In this document: in pieces, positions 1 through 5,731 of the stretch | How the letters are laid out: each line of letters starts with the position of its first letter | Position numbering within the stretch: the stretch's first letter is position 1 | Assembly (NCBI GenBank): GCA_003222835.1 | Contig: QHXE01000116.1 | Coordinates: 1-12,536, forward strand | Length of the DNA: 12,536 bases | Source: Acidobacteriota bacterium | GTDB taxonomy: Bacteria > Acidobacteriota > Blastocatellia > Pyrinomonadales > Pyrinomonadaceae | Direction: 5' to 3' | Notes under the pieces: generated by a model | Seen by the model: the letters and a program-made list of their open reading frames with translations, nothing else | Told to the model about the DNA's origin: nothing | The model's database searches: none | Made by a program: the position numbers and the translations under genes

Positions 1-32
1 TTTTTCTAATAGGCGCTTACACCGCGCTAGTC

Positions 33-851
33 ATGAATATCGATCGCCTCTCCATCCGCTCCCGACCTCGCGGCTGGCCGCTCATGCATCAGAACTGGGG
101 CAAGCTGCTCTTCATGCATTGGCCCATTAGTGCTGAACTTCTTCGGCCGCTGATTCCTCAAGAACTTGAAATCGATACGTTCGATGACGCGGCGTGGATC
201 GGAATCGTCCCCTTCACAATGTGGGGCATTCGCGCATCGTTCCTGCCTTCTATTCCGGGAACGAGCGCGTTTCATGAACTCAACGTGCGCACGTACGTGC
301 ACTACCAGGGAGTGCCGGGCGTTTGGTTCTTTTCATTGGACGCGGCGAGCCGGCTGGCGGTGTGGGGCGCGCGCAGGTTCTATCACCTACCGTACTTCAA
401 CGCGGAAATGGATCTTAGGCAAAACGGAAACACGATTGCATATTCATCGCAGCGAATAGATGCGCTTACTTATGGCGAGTTCTTTCGTGCTGAACGCACA
501 GGATTTCCTGCTGACTTTAATGTGCACCGTTTTCGCGACGTTGAGCGCGCCGAGTTGAAAGTGAATTGGACTATCGCCGAACCACTGCCGCCCTCAAAGC
601 CGGATTCGCTCGCTTTCTTTCTGACTGAGCGATACTGCCTTTATTCTTTGAGTCGGGGCCAAATTTATCGCTCGCGAATTTTTCATGAACCGTGGCCGCT
701 ACGAAACGCTACACTCTCGTCGCCGCAATCGCAAAGTGCTCTTAGCTCTACGATGATTGAGTCGCTGGGCATGTCACAACTACCCGGTGATCCAGTCTTG
801 CATTACGCCGAATCAATCGCGGTGGACATCTGGCCGTTGCGGAAGGTTTGA
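33..851 (+). CDS. DUF2071 / YqjF-family protein
   Basis: A 272-residue protein resembling the DUF2071 (YqjF) family, whose biochemical role is not established to my knowledge. What I see is the family-like N-terminal half: a tryptophan-rich entry (WPLMHQNWGKLLFMHWPI, about residues 15-32), then LRPLIPQELEIDTFDDAAWIG (around 37-57), then FHELNVRTYVHYQGVPGVWFF (about 81-101) and ARRFYHLPYFNAEM (about 113-126). There is no signal peptide or membrane helix, so it is probably cytoplasmic. The ATG at 33 is chosen because the conserved W-P-L-M-H segment begins only about 15 residues in, and the next ATG (84) would cut it. No Shine-Dalgarno sequence is visible in the 32 bases upstream, and the frame stays open to the window edge without another ATG. 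It faces the methyltransferase across a repeat hairpin and has no co-directional partner in view. Confidence 0.85.
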   Translation: MNIDRLSIRSRPRGWPLMHQNWGKLLFMHWPISAELLRPLIPQELEIDTFDDAAWIGIVPFTMWGIRASFLPSIPGTSAFHELNVRTYVHYQGVPGVWFFSLDAASRLAVWGARRFYHLPYFNAEMDLRQNGNTIAYSSQRIDALTYGEFFRAERTGFPADFNVHRFRDVERAELKVNWTIAEPLPPSKPDSLAFFLTERYCLYSLSRGQIYRSRIFHEPWPLRNATLSSPQSQSALSSTMIESLGMSQLPGDPVLHYAESIAVDIWPLRKV

Positions 852-882
852 GATTTCCACTACAGAGTCTGCGCAATCGCTC

Positions 883-969
883 TTCACCACAGAGGCGCAG
901 AGCAATTACAGAGGACTACAGAGTTTTTCTCTGTGAACCTCCGTGACAGCTCCGTGCCTCAGTGGTGAA
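883..969. repeat. Imperfect palindromic 'CACCACAGAG' repeat between convergent genes
   Basis: The ends are inverted: TTCACCACAGAGGC (883-896) and GCCTCAGTGGTGAA (956-969) pair with one mismatch. The middle holds a second hairpin, ACAGAG (918-923), a five-T loop, CTCTGT (929-934). Variants of this CACCACAGAG...CTCTGTGGTG element occur, from memory, in many soil-bacterial genomes. It lies between the ends of two converging genes, so it may stop transcription from both sides. That role is inferred; it lacks a clean T-tract. Confidence 0.7.
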
Positions 970-991
970 AAGATGATCGCTTCTGAGCCGT

Positions 992-1786
992 TCAATAAGG
1001 CCAGGCACGATCAGCGATCACAAATAGTTCGACTGAGCCGACAGTAAAAGGCCGGCCGTCCAGTGAGCCAAACGACTCTCTAACTCCGAACCCGGCTCGC
1101 TCCAACATCCTGCGGATCTCTCCCGCAGTATAAATCCAGTGCTTAGCCTTCCGACTTTCGATCTTGCCATTACGCTCAAAGATGTATTCACTATCCACGC
1201 AACTCTCTTCCGCGAGGTACTGCTCTCTAATGATCACGTGGATGTCGCCAATCTGGTGCGAACTCTCCGCTTCAAATTTGGGTAGAATTGATTCCGCCGC
1301 CATCCCGGTTTCGATAACAAATCGCGCGCCCGGCTTCAACGCGCGCGCGACGCCGCTCAAGAACGATTCCATGTCCGCATATTCGAGAAAGCCAAAACTA
1401 TTTCCAAAACAAAACGCGCCATCATAAATCGCTTCGCCTTCAATGCGCCTCATATCGCCGAGCACAAACTCAACCGAGTCAGAACCGCCTGCGGTAGCGG
1501 GCGGTTGATCTTTACTTAATCGAATCACCGATGAGCGAGCCTCGTCAATAAACTCTTCCGAGATATCGACTCCTGTCACTCGATATCCACGCTTTGCCAA
1601 CTCAAACGCGAGCCTCCCATTCCCACATGGAACATCGAGCAGATGTGTACCAGGATCGCATTGAAGCGCCTTGACTATGAAATCCGCTTCAGCCTTACTC
1701 TTTTCCGGCGGTATCGCCATGCGCCACAAATCGAGCGGGACACCGTGAAAGAAGTCTTCGTACCAGTTGGAAGGAATCTCTGACAA
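992..1786 (-). CDS. Class I SAM-dependent methyltransferase
   Basis: A 264-residue class I (Rossmann-type) methyltransferase; the substrate is not recognisable. Motif I is LLDVPCGNGRLAFELA (about 49-64) and motif II ends in VTGVDIS (70-76), the acidic residue being the likely SAM ribose contact. VEFVLGDMRRI (105-115) is motif III-like, followed by YDGAFCFGNSFGFLEY (121-136) and LKPGARFVIET (150-160). Residues 94-103 (QPPATAGGSD) are encoded by a palindrome and look like an insertion in a loop before motif III. The start is TTG at 1786: on the minus strand GGAG lies 8 nt upstream, and it follows the stop of the ATP-grasp gene by 5 nt, so the two are probably co-transcribed and may act on one substrate. 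A small-molecule substrate is more likely than DNA or rRNA, but this is inference. Confidence 0.88.
   Translation of the reverse strand: MSEIPSNWYEDFFHGVPLDLWRMAIPPEKSKAEADFIVKALQCDPGTHLLDVPCGNGRLAFELAKRGYRVTGVDISEEFIDEARSSVIRLSKDQPPATAGGSDSVEFVLGDMRRIEGEAIYDGAFCFGNSFGFLEYADMESFLSGVARALKPGARFVIETGMAAESILPKFEAESSHQIGDIHVIIREQYLAEESCVDSEYIFERNGKIESRKAKHWIYTAGEIRRMLERAGFGVRESFGSLDGRPFTVGSVELFVIADRAWPY
1483..1506. repeat. Palindromic element embedded in a coding region
   Basis: AACCGCC (1483-1489) and GGCGGTT (1500-1506) form a perfect 7-bp stem around a 10-nt GC-rich loop. On the minus strand the element reads through in frame as QPPATAGGSD inside the methyltransferase. I remember the same nucleotide palindrome, and the same PPATAGGSD string, as dispersed in acidobacterial genomes, which suggests a mobile or amplified short element tolerated inside genes. 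The sequence shows the palindrome; dispersal is from memory. Confidence 0.65.
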
Positions 1787-1791
1787 ATTGA

Positions 1792-3006
1792 TTACTCCGG
1801 CCGCTCCAACGGCGGCAACACCGCGATGAAATCCTCACTAAACCGCCGCCCGTAGTCATCCAGCAATTCAGTGACGCGTTCGCGGCTCTTCGATCTAACG
1901 ATTAAGCCAGCGTGATGCTTTTTCTTGACTCGATAAACTATTTCGGGATCATCATACGCGAACGTGTCGGGAAACTCCTGGCGCGCCAGTGAGAGAATGA
2001 TTCCAGCATGTTCTTTTCGCGGCTTCAATCTTGTGCGGGCCGCAGAATCAGAGACTTCGAGTTTTGCCCATTCGCGCCAAAGGTTAATTCCCGACGCGGC
2101 TTCCAAGACATCCGCGATATACGCGCCGCCGACACGCGCCGCAATTTCGAGGAAATAGAAATCACCATCAGCCTCGCTCTTGATGAACTCCGCGTGCGTC
2201 GCGCCGGTCTCCATGCCCATGGCCTTGATGAGGCGGCGATTAATCTCCAAAAGCTTTTTCTTCTCCGCAGAATCGTGCGCGATGGTTTGGGAAATGTACG
2301 CGCCGCCGCCGTGCGCGACTTGCAGTGGCGGACGGCCATACTTGTTCACACCGGCAAAGACTACGCGTCCTTTATCGACGAGCGAGTCGACGTGAAACAC
2401 TTCGCCTGGAATGAAGCGCGCCAGCAGATAATAAGACGCGCGCTCGCGCAAAATTTCCCGCTGGTTCATCTCTTCGACGAGCCGCCAGACTTCTTCGGCG
2501 GTTTCCAATTTCTTAATGCCGATGGCGGAAACATCAGAGCGCGGCTTCATCACCCAGGGCGGCGAGACTCGATTAAGATACTCGCCAATTTCGCCTGTAT
2601 TGATCGCCGCGATGAAGTCCGGAACGGTGATTCCCGCATCGCGCGCTTTGATGCTCATCGCCAGCTTATCGCGAAAAGTCTTGGCCCGGCTGCTGCTCAT
2701 TCCCGGCATGCACAGATGCTCGCGCGCCAGCGCTGCAATCACCACATCGAACTCCTCCAACGCGACGATGCGATCGGGTTTGGTGGTCTTGGCGATGTGA
2801 CTTGCGAGATCGAGAAACAATTCCACGGGCGCGTCATTCGGCAAGGCGAAGACTTCATCGAGCACGTCGCGGGGCCAGTCTTCATGCAGCATCTTTTCCT
2901 TGGTAACAAGGATGAGGTTGCAGCCTTGCGCTTTGCATTCGCGCATGAAATCGCTGCCTTTGAAGAAGGTGGCGAAACAGATGATGTTGATTGGTCTTGA
3001 TGGCAC
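1792..3006 (-). CDS. ATP-grasp family carboxylate-amine ligase-like protein
   Basis: A 404-residue ATP-grasp enzyme, expected to activate a carboxylate as an acyl phosphate and join it to an amine or thiol. Residues 1-110 form the Rossmann-like pre-ATP-grasp domain (INIICFATF, then ILVTKEKML). The ATP-grasp fold follows: WVMKPRSDVSAIGIKK (151-166) carries the nucleotide-binding lysine, YLLARFIPGEVFHVDSLV (193-210) is the linker strand region, and HAEF (271-274) and FLEIAARVGG (285-294) are the acidic metal/ATP-binding strands. Residues 330-400 form the usual C-terminal domain. The start is a GTG at 3006, giving VPSRPINII; there is no good Shine-Dalgarno sequence, and the Met at residue 21 would remove the first strand. 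It lies 5 nt upstream of the methyltransferase. Substrates cannot be named; D-Ala-D-Ala ligase and biotin carboxylase look unlikely from the overall layout. Confidence 0.85.
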   Translation of the reverse strand: MPSRPINIICFATFFKGSDFMRECKAQGCNLILVTKEKMLHEDWPRDVLDEVFALPNDAPVELFLDLASHIAKTTKPDRIVALEEFDVVIAALAREHLCMPGMSSSRAKTFRDKLAMSIKARDAGITVPDFIAAINTGEIGEYLNRVSPPWVMKPRSDVSAIGIKKLETAEEVWRLVEEMNQREILRERASYYLLARFIPGEVFHVDSLVDKGRVVFAGVNKYGRPPLQVAHGGGAYISQTIAHDSAEKKKLLEINRRLIKAMGMETGATHAEFIKSEADGDFYFLEIAARVGGAYIADVLEAASGINLWREWAKLEVSDSAARTRLKPRKEHAGIILSLARQEFPDTFAYDDPEIVYRVKKKHHAGLIVRSKSRERVTELLDDYGRRFSEDFIAVLPPLERPE

Positions 3007-3025
3007 GGCAGCGCAGTTTAGAGTT

Positions 3026-3039
3026 CAGCCTTTAGGCTG
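3026..3039. repeat. Short palindrome CAGCCTTTAGGCTG
   Basis: A CAGCC / GGCTG stem around TTTA, preceded by GAGTT. The related string CAGCCTAAAGGCTGAAC is, from memory, a frequent dispersed element in acidobacterial genomes. It sits in the leader of the minus-strand ATP-grasp gene. No function is evident. Confidence 0.4.
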
Positions 3040-3099
3040 CTGGATTAGAAAAGAGCAAACTGAAGTTTGAACCCTGAACATTGTCAATATACAACGGAA

Positions 3100-3130
3100 G
3101 CTCCGTCAGGAGCGGAATATTTATTTTATA
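3100..3130 (+). repeat. GCTCC(N)GGAGCG dispersed repeat, copy A
   Basis: GCTCC-GTCA-GGAGC (3100-3113) forms a small hairpin and is followed by an AT-rich tail ending in TTTATAG. A second copy lies in the opposite orientation at 3217-3243 with the same order: hairpin, then G-rich link, then AT(A/G)TTTAT. The two copies enclose the perfect inverted repeat at 3155-3193. Confidence 0.5.
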
Positions 3131-3154
3131 GACTATCCTAACAATGAATACTCC

Positions 3155-3193
3155 CGCATAGTCAGGAGTGGTAAAACCGATCCTGACTATGCG
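3155..3193. repeat. Perfect 13-bp inverted repeat (hairpin or operator)
   Basis: CGCATAGTCAGGA (3155-3167) is exactly repeated in inverted form as TCCTGACTATGCG (3181-3193), with a 13-nt loop in which GGT and ACC (3170-3178) can extend the stem. No T-tract follows on either strand, so it is not a standard intrinsic terminator. Its place 53 bp upstream of the acyl-CoA synthetase gene would suit an operator or an mRNA structure; it could also be one more dispersed palindrome. Confidence 0.6.
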
Positions 3194-3216
3194 TTTGCTC
3201 AAATGATGCCGCGTAC

Positions 3217-3243
3217 GCTATAAACATCGCGCTCCTCCGGAGC
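3217..3243 (-). repeat. GCTCC(N)GGAGCG dispersed repeat, copy B
   Basis: On the minus strand the element reads GCTCC-GGA-GGAGC followed by an AT-rich tail ending TTTATAG, matching copy A at 3100-3130 in layout. On the plus strand its end provides GGAG (3239-3242), the only Shine-Dalgarno-like string ahead of the acyl-CoA synthetase start. Confidence 0.5.
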
Positions 3244-3245
3244 AC

Positions 3246-4829
3246 ATGCAGATAATGATCTTTCGCGGACCATATCCCGACGTCACCATCCCCGAAGTTT
3301 CGCTCACCGACTTCATCTTCGGCTCATTCGCTGAAATCAAAGACAAGCCGGCGCTTATCGACGGGTCCACAGGGCGCATGGTTACGTACAAACAATTCGA
3401 GAGTGCCGTGAGGCGGACTGCGGCAAGCTTGTCACAAAGGGGATTCAAGAAAGGTGACGTATTCGGAATCTTCAGCCCCAATTGTCCCGAGTACGCGATT
3501 GCTTTTCATGCTGTGGCTATGCTTGGTGGCGTGAATACAACTCTGAATCCACTGTACACGGCGGAAGAAGCAGCCTGCCAACTCAAAGACTCGCGCGCTA
3601 AGCTGCTGGTCACAGCGCCTTTATTTATTGAAAAGGCGCGCGTCGCCGCTCATGCGTCGATGATCGAAGAGCTGTTTGTGTTTGGCGAAGCAGAAGGCGT
3701 CACGTCGTTTGATTCGCTGCTGGAAAGCGATGGCGCTGCCCCCCCGGTGGCGATTAATCCGCGAGAAGATTTGGTAGCACTGCCGTATTCGAGCGGAACA
3801 ACGGGTCTGCCAAAGGGCGTAATGCTCACGCACTACAATCTGGTGGCCAATATGTGCCAGATGGATGGGCTCGATTACTTTAGTCGCGACGATACCCTCC
3901 TTTGCGTGCTGCCGCTCTTTCACATTTACGGGCTGGTGGTCGTGCTCAATATGGGTTTGCATCTAGGCGCGACGATCGTGACGATGCCACGATTCGATCT
4001 GGAACAATTTCTCGGCCTGATTCAAAAGTATCGCGTAACGCTCTCGCACATAGTGCCGCCAATCGTGCTGAAGCTGGCAAAGGATCCGTCGGTCGAGAAA
4101 TATGATCTGTCGAGCTTGAAAATGATTTTCTCAGGCGCGGCGCCGCTGGGTCCGGAGCTTTCGCATGAATGCATGCAGCGCATCGGCTGTGGTATTCGCC
4201 AGGGATACGGCATGACTGAAACCAGTCCCGTTACGCACAGCAGCCCAGCCGATCCGGCCAAAATGAAGCTCGGCTCCATTGGCCCACCCGCGCCGAATAC
4301 TGAATGCAAGCTCGTCGATCCGGCGACCGGCGCAGAATTAGGACCTAATCACGAAGGCGAGGTCTGCGTCCGCGGGCCGCAAAATATGAAAGGCTATTTG
4401 AATAATCCGGAAGCTACGGCGCGTACGATCGATAGAGAGGGGTGGCTGCATACAGGCGACGTGGGCTATGCCGATGGAGACGGACACTTCTACATCGTGG
4501 ATCGCGTCAAAGAGCTAATCAAATACAAGGGTTTTCAAGTTGCGCCAGCCGAACTCGAGGCAATTCTTCTGACGCATCCGGCAGTAGCCGATGCCGCGGT
4601 AATACCTTGCAAGGATGACGAGGCGGGTGAAGTGCCCAAAGCTTTTGTGGTACTAAAAAGCGAAATGTCCGCGACAGCCATCATGGATTTTGTGGCCGCT
4701 CGCGTGTCGCCGCATAAAAAAATTCGCGCAGTCGAGTTTATCGATCAGATTCCAAAATCTCTTTCAGGTAAAATCCTGCGTCGTGTGTTGATTGAGAAAG
4801 AGCGCAACAAGGTTCAGACGGTTAGGTGA
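3246..4829 (+). CDS. Acyl-CoA synthetase, 4-coumarate-CoA ligase-like
   Basis: A 527-residue member of the ANL (acyl/aryl-CoA synthetase) superfamily, which makes an acyl-AMP from ATP and a carboxylate and then the CoA thioester. Seen in order: the P-loop YSSGTTGLPKGVMLTH (about 180-195), QGYGMTET (about 319-326), the hinge region GWLHTGD...YIVDRVKELIKYKGFQVAPAE (about 399-435) and the C-terminal PKSLSGKILRR (about 503-513) with the adenylation lysine. Length and motif set fit a full, active enzyme; whether the acid is aromatic or a medium-to-long chain cannot be read here. ATG 3246 gives MQIMIFRGPYPDV; ATG 3255 (MIFRGPYPDV) is also likely, because GGAG at 3239-3242 is only 3 nt from the first but 12 nt from the second, and the family often begins MIFR. 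It is the first gene of a compact four-ORF set. Confidence 0.92.
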   Translation: MQIMIFRGPYPDVTIPEVSLTDFIFGSFAEIKDKPALIDGSTGRMVTYKQFESAVRRTAASLSQRGFKKGDVFGIFSPNCPEYAIAFHAVAMLGGVNTTLNPLYTAEEAACQLKDSRAKLLVTAPLFIEKARVAAHASMIEELFVFGEAEGVTSFDSLLESDGAAPPVAINPREDLVALPYSSGTTGLPKGVMLTHYNLVANMCQMDGLDYFSRDDTLLCVLPLFHIYGLVVVLNMGLHLGATIVTMPRFDLEQFLGLIQKYRVTLSHIVPPIVLKLAKDPSVEKYDLSSLKMIFSGAAPLGPELSHECMQRIGCGIRQGYGMTETSPVTHSSPADPAKMKLGSIGPPAPNTECKLVDPATGAELGPNHEGEVCVRGPQNMKGYLNNPEATARTIDREGWLHTGDVGYADGDGHFYIVDRVKELIKYKGFQVAPAELEAILLTHPAVADAAVIPCKDDEAGEVPKAFVVLKSEMSATAIMDFVAARVSPHKKIRAVEFIDQIPKSLSGKILRRVLIEKERNKVQTVR

Positions 4830-4836
4830 AAACAAC

Positions 4837-4935
4837 GTGCGCATCGATAGGTTAGAGTGGGATAATTATCGAGTCGAACACGCACGCGAGATGACTGATG
4901 GCGAGAGGCGTGGATTCAGGAGACTAAGAAGATGA
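4837..4935 (+). pseudogene. BrnT-type toxin remnant with internal deletion
   Basis: A 32-codon frame from GTG 4837 to TGA 4933-4935. Residues 1-16, VRIDRLEWDNYRVEHA, look like the start of a BrnT-type (RNase) toxin. Residues 17-32, REMTDGERRGFRRLRR, look like the end of the same family, where an (A)RDMT...ERRR-type segment is usual. The middle, normally some 55-65 residues, is missing and the frame is kept. Both ends of the gene architecture survive: AGGTGA (4824-4829, overlapping the synthetase stop) sits 7 nt before the GTG, and the TGA overlaps the ATG of the CopG-type antitoxin, the normal toxin-antitoxin order. The peptide cannot form the BrnT fold, so RNase activity is not expected. The family assignment rests on my recall of terminal motifs. 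Confidence 0.65.
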
Positions 4936-5153
4936 TCAACCTGGAAGTACCGGAGTTCGAGACTTACGAAGATGAGGCTACCTTCTGGGACAATCTCGAC
5001 ACCGCCGATTTCATGGAGGATGACGGTGAATGGTTCCATTTCGAAACAGAAAACCAACGAGCCGCGCGTGTGGCGATACTACCCGAGGTCTTGAATGAAC
5101 TTTCCGTGCGCGCACGCGCTCAGGGAGTCCAAACCCAGGAAAGGAATAAATGA
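4932..5153 (+). CDS. CopG-type antitoxin (BrnT-partner type), C-terminally shortened
   Basis: A 73-residue acidic protein resembling the CopG_antitoxin family (PF12441-like), the usual partner of BrnT-type toxins. The N-terminal EFETYEDEATFWDNLDTADF (about 8-27) is the toxin-binding region, and VAILPEVLNELSVRARAQGVQTQ (about 47-69) is the start of the ribbon-helix-helix DNA-binding segment. Family members normally continue with a second helix (roughly LV..WL.ERL). Here the frame instead ends ERNK after GVQTQ, and those last codons coincide with the AGGAA ribosome binding site and ATG of the next gene. It therefore looks truncated at the 3' junction. It overlaps the toxin remnant by 4 bases (ATGA) and the SnoaL gene by 4 bases. 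Autoregulation may be lost if the RHH dimer cannot form; this is inferred. Confidence 0.68.
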   Translation: MINLEVPEFETYEDEATFWDNLDTADFMEDDGEWFHFETENQRAARVAILPEVLNELSVRARAQGVQTQERNK

Positions 5154-5542
5154 ACGAACAGTTTTCATCTGACAAAGTCTCGCGCGCGGTGCGCGGATAT
5201 TTTCTGGCTATTCGCGCCATGGACGCGGATGGCTTCGCCAACACATTTGCAGAGAACGGAACGACGTTCGATCCCGTGGGCTCGCCCGCGATCACCGGAC
5301 GCAACGCCTTACGCGAGTTCCTTCAGTCGATCTGTAAGAACTTCAAGAGCGTTTCATTGACGGAAGATTCTGTTTTTGTGGCCGGTAATGGAGCGGCGGT
5401 GAAATGGATTGGGCACGGCACCAGCACGAGCGGACGCGAAGTAAACTTCGAAGGCATCGACGTCTTCGAAGTGAATGACGACGGCAAGATTCAAACTGTC
5501 CACGCCTACTGGAACCCCGCGGAAATGATTGCACAGTTGTAA
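5150..5542 (+). CDS. SnoaL-like / NTF2-fold protein
   Basis: A 130-residue single-domain protein of the NTF2-like superfamily (SnoaL-like or ketosteroid-isomerase-like). Seen: an N-terminal helix region VSRAVRGYFLAIRAMDADGF (about 7-26), then FAENGTTFDPVGSPAITGRNALREFL, the typical small cone-shaped fold sequence, then strands around AVKWIGHGTSTSGREVNFEG (about 83-102) and the closing IDVFEVNDDGKIQTVHAYWNP (103-123). Such proteins are small-molecule isomerases, cyclases, hydrolases or mere binding scaffolds, so no substrate is assigned. The start is ATG 5150 with AGGAA 6 nt upstream; it overlaps the antitoxin stop (ATGA). It shares an operon with the acyl-CoA synthetase, so a lipid or aromatic acyl-related ligand is conceivable. 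Confidence 0.85.
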   Translation: MNEQFSSDKVSRAVRGYFLAIRAMDADGFANTFAENGTTFDPVGSPAITGRNALREFLQSICKNFKSVSLTEDSVFVAGNGAAVKWIGHGTSTSGREVNFEGIDVFEVNDDGKIQTVHAYWNPAEMIAQL

Positions 5543-5558
5543 GTCGTTCTGATGAGTT

Positions 5559-5593
5559 CTCCCTCTCCCTTTGGGAGAGGGTTGGGGTGAGGG
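5559..5593 (+). repeat. 35-bp palindromic REP-like repeat, copy 1
   Basis: Contains a perfect palindrome, CCCTCTCCC-TTT-GGGAGAGGG (5561-5581), followed by TTGGGGTGAGGG. An inverted copy with one mismatch lies at 5688-5722. This CCCTCTCCC...GGGGTGAGGG element is, from memory, one of the commonest dispersed repeats across several bacterial phyla. Copy 1 lies 16 nt after the SnoaL stop and could protect or end that transcript. Confidence 0.75.
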
Positions 5594-5687
5594 CCTAGCT
5601 GTCGCCCAACCGTATGAAGTTCCTCTCGGCGCCAAGCAGATCCGCGAGAATAAGAAGGAGAATGGTTTCTTTATCTATTTGGCTAAA

Positions 5688-5722
5688 CCCTCACCCCAGC
5701 CCTCTCCCAAAGGGAGAGGGAG
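5688..5722 (-). repeat. 35-bp palindromic REP-like repeat, copy 2 (inverted)
   Basis: The reverse complement of copy 1 (5559-5593), with a single G/A difference across 35 bases, separated from it by 94 bp. Its final GGGAG (5718-5722) lies 9 nt before the GTG start of thrA and is the only Shine-Dalgarno-like sequence there. RNA spanning both copies could fold into one long stem that would hide this site. Confidence 0.75.
5718..5722 (+). promoter_or_regulatory. Repeat-derived ribosome binding site of thrA
   Basis: GGGAG lies 9 nt before GTG 5732 and belongs to the end of the REP-like copy 2. This supports the GTG start and implies the repeat has been taken over as a translation signal. Confidence 0.5.
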
Positions 5723-5731
5723 TTTCCTAAC

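Noticed and set aside
2008..3000. A 330-codon open frame on the plus strand opposite the ATP-grasp gene
   Set aside because: It lies entirely antisense to a gene with clear ATP-grasp motifs, is rich in Arg/His/Ala as expected from the GC-skewed complementary codons, and shows no recognisable domain.
3059..3087. Possible promoter for the minus-strand ATP-grasp operon: TTGACA on the minus strand at 3087-3082
   Set aside because: The hexamer is perfect for a -35 box, but 17 bp downstream there is only TTCAGT, matching three of six -10 positions; too weak to annotate.
5614..5730. A 38-codon ORF ending one base before the thrA start, considered as a thr leader peptide
   Set aside because: It has no threonine and only two isoleucine codons, no good ribosome binding site, and its second half is simply a translation of the REP-like repeat. 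No terminator/antiterminator pair of the attenuator kind was found.
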